Below, piece by piece: positions 26,388 through 35,869 of a DNA stretch of 64,000 nucleotides. The position numbers and the translations under genes were made by a program. The stretch lies in NCBI GenBank assembly GCA_021825585.1, contig JAKAGT010000017.1:50074-114073 (forward strand), given 5' to 3'. The notes under the pieces are model-generated. The model saw only the letters and a list, made by a program, of their open reading frames with translations. It was not told where the DNA came from and searched no databases. The DNA is from Bacteroidota bacterium (GTDB lineage Bacteria > Bacteroidota > Ignavibacteria > Kryptoniales > JAKASW01). Every line of letters starts with the position of its first letter. Position 1 is the stretch's first letter.

Positions 26388-27341
26388 ATGGCAAAACAGA
26401 ACCTGGAATTTGAAAAACCGATAGCCGAGCTGGAGCAGAAAATAGCCGAAATGCGGAAGCTTTCAGACCAGCTTGACATTGAAGACGAAATTAAGAAACT
26501 TGAATCGCGCGTTGATGATCTAAGAACGAATATTTATTCGAATTTGACCCGGTGGCAGCGCGTACAATTAGCCCGTCACTCCGAAAGGCCGTACACGTTG
26601 GATTACATAAGCTTGATGACGACAGACTTCATCGAACTTCACGGCGACAGGCATTTCGGGGACGACCATGCGGTGGTCGGAGGCTTCGCCAAGCTCGACG
26701 GGAAGACTGTAATGATTATCGGGCAGCAAAAGGGGCGCGACACCAAGTCGAACATTTACAGGAATTTCGGCATGCCTAATCCGGAAGGATACCGGAAGGC
26801 TTTGCGATTGTTGAAGCTGGCCGAGAAATTCGGCAAGCCGGTGATTACCCTTCTTGATACGCCCGGCGCGTACCCGGGCATAGAAGCCGAGGAACGCGGC
26901 CAGGCAGAGGCAATCGCAAGGAACCTCTTTGAAATGGCGAGACTTGAGGTACCCATTGTGGTGGCCATAATCGGCGAGGGAGCATCTGGAGGCGCGCTGG
27001 GCCTCGGGGTCGGCAATCGGATCCTGATGATGGAGAATGCCTGGTACTCGGTCATCGCTCCCGAATCCTGCTCTTCAATCCTGTGGAGGAGTTGGGACTA
27101 CAAGGAGCAGGCTGCCGAGGCGCTCAAGCTGACCGCAAAGGATTTGCTTAAACAGGGTATCATCGACCGGATAGTGCCCGAACCCGTCGGGGGCGCTCAT
27201 AAAGATCCCGAGACCGCTGCCAAGACTTTGAAGAAATTCCTCGTCGAGGAGATAGAAGCCCTGAAGAAGATGAAACCGGATAAACTTGTGGAAAGTCGAA
27301 TAGAGAAGTTCGGCAACATGGGTTCCTTCTCCGGAGATTGA
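26388..27341 (+). CDS. accA: Acetyl-CoA carboxylase carboxyltransferase subunit alpha
   Basis: 317 residues, normal for AccA. With AccD it transfers the carboxyl group from biotin to acetyl-CoA, making malonyl-CoA for fatty acid synthesis. Markers are the N-terminal coiled coil ([20 protein letters not shown]), [92 protein letters not shown] and the C-terminal [14 protein letters not shown] chose the ATG at 26388 over one ten codons upstream because family members start [13 protein letters not shown]. No Shine-Dalgarno sequence is evident. It heads a plus-strand gene group and is divergent from sppA. Confidence 0.97.
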   Translation: MAKQNLEFEKPIAELEQKIAEMRKLSDQLDIEDEIKKLESRVDDLRTNIYSNLTRWQRVQLARHSERPYTLDYISLMTTDFIELHGDRHFGDDHAVVGGFAKLDGKTVMIIGQQKGRDTKSNIYRNFGMPNPEGYRKALRLLKLAEKFGKPVITLLDTPGAYPGIEAEERGQAEAIARNLFEMARLEVPIVVAIIGEGASGGALGLGVGNRILMMENAWYSVIAPESCSSILWRSWDYKEQAAEALKLTAKDLLKQGIIDRIVPEPVGGAHKDPETAAKTLKKFLVEEIEALKKMKPDKLVESRIEKFGNMGSFSGD

Positions 27342-27359
27342 GAAACTCCTTCTTCACTA

Positions 27360-27761
27360 ATGTATTTTACGAAGAGCAGCATCAGAGTCCGTTATGCCGA
27401 GACCGATCAGATGCACGGAGTATACAACGGACGTTACTTCGAATATTTCGAGGTCGGAAGGGCCGATCTGATGCGTTCCCTGGGAATGACATATCGCCAG
27501 TTCGAAGAGGCTGGCTTCCTCCTTCCCCTTATCGAGGCATACGCAAAGTATTTGCGCCAGGTGCAGTATGATGACGTCATCGAGGTAACGGCCATATTGA
27601 AGGAAATGCCGAAGGCCCGCCTCAGAATTGACTACGAGGTATTTCGAGGCTCTGAAAGGATGACTGAAGGTTTTACTGTCCATAGCTTCGTCGATATCAG
27701 GACAGGCAGGCCGGTTCGGGCGCCTAAGATGTTTCTCGACCTGCTCAACGGAAAACTTTGA
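27360..27761 (+). CDS. YbgC/4HBT-type acyl-CoA thioesterase
   Basis: 133 residues of a single hot-dog domain. The N-terminal RVRYAETDQMHGVYNGRYFEYFEVGRAD has the conserved aspartate (TDQM) and tyrosine of 4-hydroxybenzoyl-CoA thioesterase/YbgC proteins, followed by LRQVQYDDVIEVTAIL and a C-terminal strand. It probably hydrolyses acyl-CoA or acyl-ACP. It lies 18 bases after accA, which suits a role in fatty acid or lipid metabolism. The substrate is not readable from sequence. Confidence 0.9.
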   Translation: MYFTKSSIRVRYAETDQMHGVYNGRYFEYFEVGRADLMRSLGMTYRQFEEAGFLLPLIEAYAKYLRQVQYDDVIEVTAILKEMPKARLRIDYEVFRGSERMTEGFTVHSFVDIRTGRPVRAPKMFLDLLNGKL

Positions 27762-27781
27762 ATTGTTATAAGGAGAATCCG

Positions 27782-27967
27782 ATGCTTAAGAAAGAATTAC
27801 TTGACATCCTTTGCTGTCCAAAGCCTGACTGCCGTGGCGATTTGGATTACAGTCAGGAAAAGAACACTCTGACTTGCAAGAAGTGCGGACACGTCTACAG
27901 GGTTGAGAACGACATTCCGATCATGCTGGTAGAAGACAATCCGGAGGAAAAGGCAAGAAAGGATTAA
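27782..27967 (+). CDS. Trm112-like zinc-ribbon protein
   Basis: 61 residues from the ATG at 27782 (AAGGAGA seven bases upstream). LLDILCCPKPDCRGDL and TCKKCGHVYRVENDIPIMLVED are the two halves of the Trm112/YcaR zinc-ribbon fold, with Cys pairs as metal ligands. Eukaryotic and archaeal Trm112 activates methyltransferases. Bacterial members are mostly uncharacterised, so the function here is open. Confidence 0.85.
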   Translation: MLKKELLDILCCPKPDCRGDLDYSQEKNTLTCKKCGHVYRVENDIPIMLVEDNPEEKARKD

Positions 27968-27995
27968 TGGATTGCTGGATTTGTGGATCAGTGGG
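27968..27995. repeat. Degenerate 7-bp tandem repeat (TGGAT type)
   Basis: Directly after the Trm112-like stop the sequence reads ATGGATT GCTGGAT TTGTGGA TCAGTGG, with the GGAT core recurring at about seven bases. A related stretch, rich in ATCCAT cores in the other orientation, lies at 28491-28518 before the flippase gene. Confidence 0.5.
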
Positions 27996-28022
27996 AGAAA
28001 CCGTTGAACGCGGAGGCTGATT

Positions 28023-28394
28023 ATGGAATACACAAAACGTCGCAATCCTAACCGTGGTTACATGAAACTTAATGTGTGGAACGATGCGGTTGAGCTCTTC
28101 AAGTTAACCTCCATTTCCCTTAACCAAATACCGAAGCTTGATATCAAGCTACGGTCACAGATACTCGATGCCGTCCAATCGATCTCGGCCAATATTGCCG
28201 AAGGCTATTGCCGCAGGTCACTGAAAGAATATCTTCAGTTTCTATACGTTGCTCTAGGCTCATCAGGTGAAGCCATGACGAGAATGATCGGCATAAGAGA
28301 AACGGGACAGCTGTTCCAGGAAGGGTTCGAGAAATTTGATGAGCTCCATTATGCGACGGAGAACAAATTGCTCGCACTTGTCAAATCGCTGTAA
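28023..28394 (+). CDS. Four-helix-bundle protein (S23/23S rRNA intervening-sequence family)
   Basis: 123 residues, nearly all helical. The features YMKLNVWNDAVELFKLT, LRSQILDAVQSISANIAEGY and LKEYLQFLYVALGSSGEAMT are those of the four-helix-bundle family first noticed in intervening sequences of 23S rRNA genes. Members are frequent as free-standing genes in Bacteroidota-like genomes, and no rRNA gene is nearby. The molecular role is unknown. The ATG at 28023 gives the longest product; the internal Met at residue 14 (MKLNVWND) is closer to the usual family start. Confidence 0.85.
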   Translation: MEYTKRRNPNRGYMKLNVWNDAVELFKLTSISLNQIPKLDIKLRSQILDAVQSISANIAEGYCRRSLKEYLQFLYVALGSSGEAMTRMIGIRETGQLFQEGFEKFDELHYATENKLLALVKSL

Positions 28395-28490
28395 ACAAGG
28401 ATGAAGGACAAAGATTGGAACGAAGAACTTGAAATCGCGCAAAAATCCCCAAAGACTTAATCATCTATCCTCTAAGCATCTGATTATTAA

Positions 28491-28518
28491 TGCATCAATC
28501 CATATATCCATCAACCCA
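28491..28518. repeat. Degenerate 7-bp tandem repeat (ATCCAT type)
   Basis: TGCATCA ATCCATA TATCCAT CAACCCA between the four-helix-bundle gene and the flippase gene. The rest of the ~150-base gap shows no gene. Confidence 0.45.
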
Positions 28519-28541
28519 TCTCCCGGTCCTACCAGAGGAGT

Positions 28542-30011
28542 ATGCTCGATAAGATAAAATCCCTCGGTTCCGATACTGCTGTCTACGGCGTCAGCACGAT
28601 AGTCGGGAGATTCCTCAACTTCCTGCTCGTTCCATTCTATACAAACGTACTCTCCACTTCGCAGTATGGCGTGGTAGCAACGGTCTATTCCTACATAGCC
28701 TTCATGAACATCATATATATGTATGGAATGGAATCCGCCTACTTCAAGTACGCATCAACCAAGGAAATCGGCGATGACAAGCAGATTTTCACCACGCCCT
28801 TCCTGTCGGTCCTGACGACTTCGCTTATCTTCTCGTCGCTTTTGTTTTTCAATAACATACGGCTCGCCCCCACATTGGAGATTCCGCTGAAATTTGCGGA
28901 CACTATCAAGTATTCTGCTCTTATGCTCATGCTCGATTCCCTCGCGGTGATACCGTTCGCTTCGCTTCGCCTCCAGAGAAAAGTCAAAACCTTCGCATCC
29001 ATCAAGCTGATAAACATACTCGTCAACGTCTTTGCCAACGTCATCCTGCTCCTGAAGTTTCATGCGGGGGTCGAGGGGATATTCATCAGCGGTGTAATCG
29101 CCTCGTCTGTAACGCTGGTTCTCCTTATTCCGACGATCTTTCAAAGGTTCGGCTTCCATTTTCACAAGAAGCTGTATATTGAGCTGCTCAAGTTCGGACT
29201 CCCTTATATTCCGGCCGGCCTCGGTGCCATGATGGTACAGGTGATCGACAGGCCTATTTTGCTTGCCATGACAAATGAGAGCACAGTCGGTATTTATCAG
29301 GCAAATTACCGGCTCGGAATTTTCATGATGCTCATTGTATCAATGTATGACTACGCGTGGCGGCCCTTCTTCCTGACTCATGCAAACGACCCGGACGCGA
29401 AGCAGCTCTACTCCAGGATCCTGACATACTTCACCCTCTTCAGTTCTATCGTCGTGGTACTCGTCTCTCTTTACGTGGACGACATTGTCAAGATCCACGT
29501 TTTCCACCGGTTCATAATAAACCCCGCTTACTGGTCCGGGCTCGGCATAGTGCCGGTAATCCTGCTCGGATACCTGTTCAACGGCCTGTATGTCAATTTC
29601 ATGGCCGGGATATACATCGAAAAGAAGACATCTCATCTTCCCTACATTACCGGAATCGGTGCCGCCATAAACGTGGCGGTAAATCTCCTTCTGATACCGA
29701 AATTCGGGATGTTCGGAGCCGCATGGGCTACGTTTTTCGCGTATGCCGGAATGGCGCTCACGATCTACTTCGTGTCTCACAGGTTTTACCCGGTCAAGTA
29801 TGAGTTCGGAAGGTTGCTGAAGATAGGGATCGCACTTGCAGTGGTTGTGATTGCACACGCTTTCAGACACGAACTTCTCGGTTCAGTCCACGAGCAATTG
29901 TTCAAGGCCTCCGCGCTCGCGGGCTTCTTCGTTCTTCTCCTCCTTTTCAAGTTTCCAACGAAGGAGGAGCTGCGCGGCCTGAAGTCGCGGCTCGCATTCA
30001 AGGGCAAGTGA
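28542..30011 (+). CDS. Polysaccharide flippase (Wzx/MATE-like)
   Basis: 489 residues with about 14 hydrophobic helices. The start MLDKIKSLGSDTAVYGVST is typical of oligosaccharide flippases, then FLNFLLVPFYTNVLSTSQYG, LLKFGLPYIPAGLGAMMVQV and YITGIGAAINVAVNLLLIPK, the repeated half-signatures of the MVF/MATE-type superfamily. Such proteins move lipid-linked sugars across the inner membrane. No glycosyltransferase genes lie beside it, so its substrate is unknown. GAGGAG is only one base from the ATG, which is unusually tight. It converges with the phosphoesterase gene at 30026, with 14 bases between the stops. Confidence 0.9.
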   Translation: MLDKIKSLGSDTAVYGVSTIVGRFLNFLLVPFYTNVLSTSQYGVVATVYSYIAFMNIIYMYGMESAYFKYASTKEIGDDKQIFTTPFLSVLTTSLIFSSLLFFNNIRLAPTLEIPLKFADTIKYSALMLMLDSLAVIPFASLRLQRKVKTFASIKLINILVNVFANVILLLKFHAGVEGIFISGVIASSVTLVLLIPTIFQRFGFHFHKKLYIELLKFGLPYIPAGLGAMMVQVIDRPILLAMTNESTVGIYQANYRLGIFMMLIVSMYDYAWRPFFLTHANDPDAKQLYSRILTYFTLFSSIVVVLVSLYVDDIVKIHVFHRFIINPAYWSGLGIVPVILLGYLFNGLYVNFMAGIYIEKKTSHLPYITGIGAAINVAVNLLLIPKFGMFGAAWATFFAYAGMALTIYFVSHRFYPVKYEFGRLLKIGIALAVVVIAHAFRHELLGSVHEQLFKASALAGFFVLLLLFKFPTKEELRGLKSRLAFKGK

Positions 30012-30025
30012 GGCGCAATCCGATT

Positions 30026-32371
30026 TCAGTCTCCACTTCCGGCCGACAAGATGGAATATGTCGGTGCGGGCATGTTTGTACCTTTTATATACCGCCAAAG
30101 AATCTCGTTAAACAATCTCGGCGGCACCATATCGGCGTGAGCCAGGTCGAAGTGATCCATGATGGACTGGCCGTACGCATTGTCCGGCGTTCTGGCGTAA
30201 ATATCTATCAGCGGCTCTACAACCGGATAGGTCGCAGTGTCCAGCTTCATGGTAAACGAGTCGAACATCGGGTTCGCTGCTGCATCGTACTGGCTCATCG
30301 GCGGCAGACCGAGTATAAGCTCCATGGTCCGCAGCATCGACGACGTCGTGTAGAAAGTATGATCCACAAAATGCCGTTTGACGTACGGACTGATCACGAG
30401 ACCTTCGGTCCTGTGCGCGTCGACGTGATCGGCGCCGTCCTGGGCGTCATCCTCAATCACGAAAATCGCGCACTTGTCCCAGATCGGACTGTGCGAAATC
30501 CTGTCTACAAATAAGCCGAGCGCGTAGTCGTTCTGTGCCACCATCGCCTGCGGAGTCAGCGAACCTTTTCTCGTGCCCGCGGTGTGATCGTTGGGAAGGC
30601 GCAGAATACTCAGCCTGGGCAGCTTGCCTTCATTCAGAAGTTTCGTGAAATCACGGTTCCACGCGTTGTACCTGCTCAGGTCGGAGTAGTTCAGATCCCA
30701 GCCGCGGTACATCACGTCGGTGTGGCCGTCGAGCGCCTTCTCGCGGGGAGTATTCGGGTCGGCGGTATCCGGGTTGCTCGCCACAAACTCACCGTAGTCC
30801 CTGAACGTCACGCCGTGTCTCTCGCACAAATTCCAGAGATAGCCCGCGGACGGGCTCGCCGTCGGCTGCCCTCCTTCAAATTCATAAAACGCCCCGCGTC
30901 CTGCGTAATTGTTTGGCCAGCTCTTCTGCACATAATCCGTCGCGTAAGCCGCCGTTGACCAGTTGTGTCCGTCGGCACTGACCTCCGCATTCGCATACAG
31001 GTTGTCGAGCAGGACGTAGTCGCCGGCAAGCTTGTGTATGTTTGGAGTAATTTCTCTTCCGAACATGACGAGGCTCGAATCGCCGTTTCCCTCTTTCATA
31101 TCGCCGAACACCTGGTCGTAGGTCCGGTTCTCCTTGATAAAATAGAAGACATATTTTATCGGAGATTTTCCGCCGACTTTGTAAGGTATCGGGTTGTTGC
31201 GGTCGACCTTCGCTTCCTTTCGGTCCCTGGGTCTGTACGGAGTATTTGCGTATACTTCCTTTGTATAAACGGAGAGCCGCCTTTGATTCGGGAACGAGAA
31301 GTAAGAAAGCGTTCCCTTGAAAAGTCTGCCGATATACTGATGCTGTGCGTTGGGTAGTGAGCGGTTTCCCTTGCCGTTTATAACGAGTACGGTACCGTCG
31401 TTCAGTTCCATGACTTTCGTCGGATACCAGCCGACCGGAATGAACCCGACAGGAACCGCCCTGTGTCCTTCAAGCTTGATGACGGTAAGTGAATTGTTCT
31501 CGGCGTTTGCGCTCAACACATACTTCCCGTTGTTGGTGATGCAGATCGAGTTCGGGGTCGAGCCTTCGGGCGAATCGGGATAAAGCGAAATAGAAATGTT
31601 CTCCAGCACCTTGCGACGCACCAGGTCTATCATCGTCACGCTGTTGTCGTTTGCGTCGGCGACAAATGCGGTCCGGTCGTTCTTCGTCACGGCTATCTCA
31701 GTCGGGTGATCGCCCGTCGGAACATCATATTCCAGCTTCGTTCCGTCGAACGCCTCGATCTTCCTGGAACTCCACATCGACACAAGCAGAGTCCCGTTTT
31801 TCAGGAACTTGCACGAATACGGCATTCCGTCCAGTTTCACCTTCTCAAACTCCTTTGTCTGAAGGTTGAAATACCTCAGCGTGCTGTCCCCGCGAAATAC
31901 TACGGCAAGCATGTCACCATGCACGTCCAGTCCCGCCGCAAATGCGAAGGCTTTGGGATGCGGCGGCGCGAATGCCACCGTGTCGGAATTCTCCAGCTTC
32001 CCGCCGATGAGTTTGAACGTGTAAACGCAATTCTGGTTCCCGCCGGACACGAATAGCTTTTCACCATGAAAGGCGATTCCGAGCCAGCTGTCTTTCAGCC
32101 CGATCGACTGGACCACCTTATGCGTCCGCAGGTCGATCAGCATAAGGAGAGGCTTCCTCATCCCGTCGTTCGTCACCGCAACGTATCTCTGATCTGGTGA
32201 AACAGCCGCGTTAAGCGGAAGGGTGCTGAGCTCAATCGACTTTCCTGCCGGTGAAAGCCACCATCCATTAGCCAGCAGGACTCTGCCGCCCTGCACTCCG
32301 GGCAGCTGGGCGAAGACGATATTCAGTGATGCAAAAATGAAACCTATGATTGTAACAATTTTCCTAATCAT
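30026..32371 (-). CDS. YncE-like propeller plus phosphoesterase (alkaline phosphatase superfamily)
   Basis: About 781 residues from the ATG at 32371 (AAGGAG nearby), selected for its signal peptide (MIRKIVTIIGFIFASLNIVFA). Residues ~30-390 form a YVTN/YncE-like seven-bladed propeller (NAAVSPDQRYVAVTNDG, FVADANDNSVTMIDL, YVLSANAENNSLTVIKL). The C-terminal half is a phosphoesterase domain: YVFYFIKENRTYDQVFGDM with the metal-binding Glu/Asn, DGHNWSTAAYATDYVQ, FVIEDDAQDGADHVDAHR and the LEDLPPMSQYD-like LGLPPMSQYDAAAN. This fused architecture is well known in Bacteroidota and Acidobacteria but its substrate is not. It is probably periplasmic or secreted and is co-directional with the large BNR gene, 65 bases away. 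Confidence 0.9.
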   Translation of the reverse strand: MIRKIVTIIGFIFASLNIVFAQLPGVQGGRVLLANGWWLSPAGKSIELSTLPLNAAVSPDQRYVAVTNDGMRKPLLMLIDLRTHKVVQSIGLKDSWLGIAFHGEKLFVSGGNQNCVYTFKLIGGKLENSDTVAFAPPHPKAFAFAAGLDVHGDMLAVVFRGDSTLRYFNLQTKEFEKVKLDGMPYSCKFLKNGTLLVSMWSSRKIEAFDGTKLEYDVPTGDHPTEIAVTKNDRTAFVADANDNSVTMIDLVRRKVLENISISLYPDSPEGSTPNSICITNNGKYVLSANAENNSLTVIKLEGHRAVPVGFIPVGWYPTKVMELNDGTVLVINGKGNRSLPNAQHQYIGRLFKGTLSYFSFPNQRRLSVYTKEVYANTPYRPRDRKEAKVDRNNPIPYKVGGKSPIKYVFYFIKENRTYDQVFGDMKEGNGDSSLVMFGREITPNIHKLAGDYVLLDNLYANAEVSADGHNWSTAAYATDYVQKSWPNNYAGRGAFYEFEGGQPTASPSAGYLWNLCERHGVTFRDYGEFVASNPDTADPNTPREKALDGHTDVMYRGWDLNYSDLSRYNAWNRDFTKLLNEGKLPRLSILRLPNDHTAGTRKGSLTPQAMVAQNDYALGLFVDRISHSPIWDKCAIFVIEDDAQDGADHVDAHRTEGLVISPYVKRHFVDHTFYTTSSMLRTMELILGLPPMSQYDAAANPMFDSFTMKLDTATYPVVEPLIDIYARTPDNAYGQSIMDHFDLAHADMVPPRLFNEILWRYIKGTNMPAPTYSILSAGSGD

Positions 32372-32436
32372 GTCGCTCTCCTTCAAACTTGGAGACAAAT
32401 TAACGCGGCCTGCCGCTTTTAACAATTAAGTTGTTG

Positions 32437-35400
32437 TCAATTCTTTGCCGACTTCACGATAACCGCCGGCACATCAAGAGACTTTACAAGCCGGTTGAAG
32501 TCAGCAACATCTGTTACTATGATGCCGTTCAGGCTGGAAATGTCACCATCTGCCTTGGCGGCGAGTTTGGTGTATACCTCGCCGTCCTGCCTGGCCGGCG
32601 CGGCATCGGCACCGCTGACTGCGCTCTGCAATGAACCGAGTCGTTCGTAAGTCTCCAGCGGGAAGTTGAGAGGATCCTCGGCCGCCTTCGACCTGAATTG
32701 GTACAGATGACCTTCTATATTCTTGAGCTTCCCGGTTATCTTCCTCGCGGCGCTGTCTATCCTGGCGGCATAACTCTCTTCTTTGACCTGTCCCATTTCC
32801 TTCTCGAGTTGGCCGTCAATGGCGTGGATTTTGTTGACAGCGTCTGTGATTTCCGACATCTTGTTTCTGATCTTCTCCGAGAGGGCAAACTGCTCGTCGA
32901 AATCTTCCTGCGTGGCGGAGACACGCGGGTCTTTGACGATCTCGAACGGTTCTTTGTAGGTTTTGTCGTTCACTTTCAGTTCGACAAGGTACTTTCCGGG
33001 TGGAGCAATCGCGCCGCTTGTGCTTCCCCACACGACAGCCCCTTCTATCCTGTGTGGACCCGGATAGCGCATGTTCCAGACAAACCTGTTTGCGCCCTTT
33101 TCTATCTCGAAAGTACTCAACCTGGATTTCCGGGGAGGCCTGGTCTCCTTTTTCTCCTTTCCCGATTTGGGTTTCTTCGCTTCACCGGTGAAAGTCTTGA
33201 CAAGCTGTCCGGACGAATCGAGTATGCTCAGCGTCAGGCTGTCGGGTATGCTCTCCAGGTAAAAGTCGATCATCGGGCCGTTCGGTGGATTCTCGCCATA
33301 GCCCGGTATTTCATACGATGGCCTGCCGCCGTGGAATCTTATCGCGGTCTGCGGCTTGAAGAGTACCTGGTTCTCATCCGATGTCCTTTGGGCGAGCTGC
33401 CTCAGGTAAGAGAGGTCGTCGAGGATCCAGAACGATCGCCCATGAGTCGCTGCGATGAGATCATTCCCGTGGACTGCCAGGTCGCGCACCGACACTATAG
33501 GCAGGTTGTTGTCCAGCAATTGCCAGTCCTTCCCGCCGTTGAACGAGACATAAGCGTGAGTTTCTGTTCCGGCATACAAGAGATTCCTCTTCACGGGATC
33601 CTGGCGTATCACGCGGGTGAAATCGTTGTCAGGGATGCCGTTAGTAATCTTCTCCCACGTGCGACCGTAATCTCTCGTCACGAAAAGGTACGGATGCTCA
33701 TCGTCGAGCTTGTACCTGTTGGCGGCGACATAGGCTGTGCCGGGATCGAAGTGCGACGGCTCAATTATGCTTATTCGGGAGAACTCGGGCAAATCTCGTG
33801 GTGTCACGTTCTTCCAGGTTTTTCCGCCGTCGGTTGAGACATGAATGAGACCGTCGTCCGAACCCGCCCAGAGGACGCCTCTCTTGACAGGCGACTCGGC
33901 AAAGGCAAAAATAGTCCCGTAGTATTCGACGCTCGTGTTATCCTTGGTTATCGGTCCGCCGGATGAAACCATCTTGCTCGAGTCGGCCCGCGTGAGGTCG
34001 GGGCTGATGATCTTCCAGCTGTCTCCCTGGTCGGTCGATTTGAAAACCACGTTCGCCCCGGCATATATCGCATCGGGCTCATTTTCAGGGATGACAATCG
34101 GGAAAGTCCACTGGAACCTGTATCTGATATCGATGGCCGCTCTGCCCAGCGGGTTGTTCGGCCACGGTGAAACGTTCCTGGTTTGCATGTCTTTCCTGTC
34201 GTATCGCGTAATCAGTCCGCCGTATGAACCCGCATACACGATGTCAGGATCGGTTGGAGAAACTGCTATGTATCCGCTCTCGCCGCCGCCGACGGAATAA
34301 AAGTCTTCATTGGTAATCAAGCCCCGGTCTGACCGGCTGACGATCGACACGGTGGAGTTGTCCTGCTGAGCTCCGTAGACTCGATATGGAAAGCGGTTGT
34401 CCGTTACGACGTGATAGAATTGCGCGGTCGGTTGATTGTCAAGAGTCGACCATGATTTTCCACCGTCCATGGAAACCGTCGCGCCGCCGTCGTTTGCTTC
34501 AATCATCCTGTCAGGATTGTGCGGATCGATCCACAAATCATGGTTATCGCTGTGCGGCGTGCCTGCCCTGTCAAAACTCTTCCCTCCGTCGATCGATTTG
34601 TAGAACCCAACGTTCAACAGGTAAACGGTGTTTTGGTTTTTCGGGTCCGCGACAATCCTTGAGAAGTACCACGGCCTCGTCCTCAGGTTACGGTCGTGAT
34701 TCAGATACTGCCAGGTTTTTCCGCCGTCGTCGGAACGATAAATGCCGCCCGCCTTCGCCTCGACTTCGGCCCAAATTCTTTCCGGATTCGCAGGAGAGAC
34801 CGTCAATCCAATTCTGCCGAGTATCCCGCCAGGAAGGCCTTTGTTTCCTGAGATGTTCTTCCAGCTTTCGCCGGAATCTGTGCTCTTGTAAATTCCGCTC
34901 CCATTCCCTCCGCTGGTAAACCCCCACGGGGTCCTCTCTGCCTGCCACATCGCGGCATAGAGGATCCGCGGATTGTCGGGATCCATTGCGAGGTCGATTG
35001 CACCTGTGCTGTCATTGACAAAAAGAACCCGCTTCCACGTCTTTCCGCCATCTTCGGATTTGTAGACCCCGCGTTCGCTGTTCGGGCCGAACGCGCGGCC
35101 GAATGCCGCAACATACACAACATCAGGATTGTTCGGATCTATCCGGATTCTCGCGATGTGCCTTGTCCCGGCAAGTCCCATGAATTCCCACGTCTTTCCC
35201 TGGTCGTTCGATCGGTACATTCCGCCGCCGTAAGTGACATCCCCGCGAAAGTCCGATTCTCCCGTACCGACATATATCACGTTATGGTCAGACGGCGCGA
35301 CTTCTATCGCCCCGATGGAAGAATTCTTGAAATACTTGTCGGAGATATTTGTCCAGGAGGCTCCGGCGTTGGTTGTCTTCCAAACGCCGCCGTCGACCGC

Positions 35401-35628
35401 GCCAAAATAAAACACCTGCGGATTCGATGGATCCCCCGTGACGGCGACAGAGCGCCCGCCGCGGAACGGGCCGATAAGCCTCCATTTCATGATGCTCATG
35501 TGGGAAGTGTCGACCACCGCTTTCGACCCGACACTCTTCGATTCTTTTGCGAATGAATTTGCCCAAACGGTCAGAAGGACAATCAGTGAAAGGCGAAAGA
35601 TGGGGAATAACCTGGTACGTACGAACAT
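32437..35628 (-). CDS. Large exported BNR/VPS10-like repeat protein (xyloglucanase-like fold)
   Basis: 1063 residues, ATG preceded by AAGGAGGTCC. Signal peptide at residues 1-27. It begins MKWRLIGPFRGGRSVAVTGDP, then carries a long series of Asp-box repeats (TTNAGASW, SNDQGKTW, SEDGGKTW, STDSGESW, SDDGGKTW, SIDGGKSF, SMDGGKSW, STDQGDSW, STDGGKTW), which suggests two beta-propellers as in sortilin/VPS10 or xyloglucanase-type proteins. From about residue 760 come a beta-sandwich and a helical tail (EQFALSEKIRNKMSEITDAVNKI). Annotators often call this family glycosyl hydrolase, but I see no catalytic acid pair that I can defend. Unlike the BNR proteins at 6-11.6 kb, it lacks a T9SS-like sorting domain. 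Confidence 0.85.
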   Translation of the reverse strand: MFVRTRLFPIFRLSLIVLLTVWANSFAKESKSVGSKAVVDTSHMSIMKWRLIGPFRGGRSVAVTGDPSNPQVFYFGAVDGGVWKTTNAGASWTNISDKYFKNSSIGAIEVAPSDHNVIYVGTGESDFRGDVTYGGGMYRSNDQGKTWEFMGLAGTRHIARIRIDPNNPDVVYVAAFGRAFGPNSERGVYKSEDGGKTWKRVLFVNDSTGAIDLAMDPDNPRILYAAMWQAERTPWGFTSGGNGSGIYKSTDSGESWKNISGNKGLPGGILGRIGLTVSPANPERIWAEVEAKAGGIYRSDDGGKTWQYLNHDRNLRTRPWYFSRIVADPKNQNTVYLLNVGFYKSIDGGKSFDRAGTPHSDNHDLWIDPHNPDRMIEANDGGATVSMDGGKSWSTLDNQPTAQFYHVVTDNRFPYRVYGAQQDNSTVSIVSRSDRGLITNEDFYSVGGGESGYIAVSPTDPDIVYAGSYGGLITRYDRKDMQTRNVSPWPNNPLGRAAIDIRYRFQWTFPIVIPENEPDAIYAGANVVFKSTDQGDSWKIISPDLTRADSSKMVSSGGPITKDNTSVEYYGTIFAFAESPVKRGVLWAGSDDGLIHVSTDGGKTWKNVTPRDLPEFSRISIIEPSHFDPGTAYVAANRYKLDDEHPYLFVTRDYGRTWEKITNGIPDNDFTRVIRQDPVKRNLLYAGTETHAYVSFNGGKDWQLLDNNLPIVSVRDLAVHGNDLIAATHGRSFWILDDLSYLRQLAQRTSDENQVLFKPQTAIRFHGGRPSYEIPGYGENPPNGPMIDFYLESIPDSLTLSILDSSGQLVKTFTGEAKKPKSGKEKKETRPPRKSRLSTFEIEKGANRFVWNMRYPGPHRIEGAVVWGSTSGAIAPPGKYLVELKVNDKTYKEPFEIVKDPRVSATQEDFDEQFALSEKIRNKMSEITDAVNKIHAIDGQLEKEMGQVKEESYAARIDSAARKITGKLKNIEGHLYQFRSKAAEDPLNFPLETYERLGSLQSAVSGADAAPARQDGEVYTKLAAKADGDISSLNGIIVTDVADFNRLVKSLDVPAVIVKSAKN

Positions 35629-35729
35629 GTGGACCTCCTTGCTTGGTACTTCTGTAATACTTCATCGAATCCTTATGCGGGACGCCGGCTAAAAATTAAC
35701 GCCATGATACGTTAACAACAAGGTCCGAT

Positions 35730-35855
35730 CTAACGCGTTATCGGCCTCACCAGATATACGATTGAGACCACTGCCCCCGGACAGATCACGCACGCAAGTG
35801 CAATCCTGACTCCGACCGGCAATCTCTTGATGCCGATCTTCTCTTCTTTGTACAT
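35730..35855 (-). CDS. Possible 41-residue single-helix membrane peptide
   Basis: ATG at 35855 with GGGAG five bases upstream, stop at 35730. The product starts MYKEEKIGIKRLPVG and continues as one hydrophobic helix (VRIALACVICPGAVVSIVYL) with a basic end. It is a reasonable small membrane protein in an otherwise empty gap between the BNR gene and dapB, but short frames like this arise by chance. No family recognised. Confidence 0.3.
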   Translation of the reverse strand: MYKEEKIGIKRLPVGVRIALACVICPGAVVSIVYLVRPITR

Positions 35856-35869
35856 TCGCTCCCGCAGGT

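Noticed and set aside
32698..33837. 379-codon plus-strand frame opposite the large BNR gene
   Set aside because: Antisense shadow of a gene with clear Asp-box repeats. Long only because of base composition.
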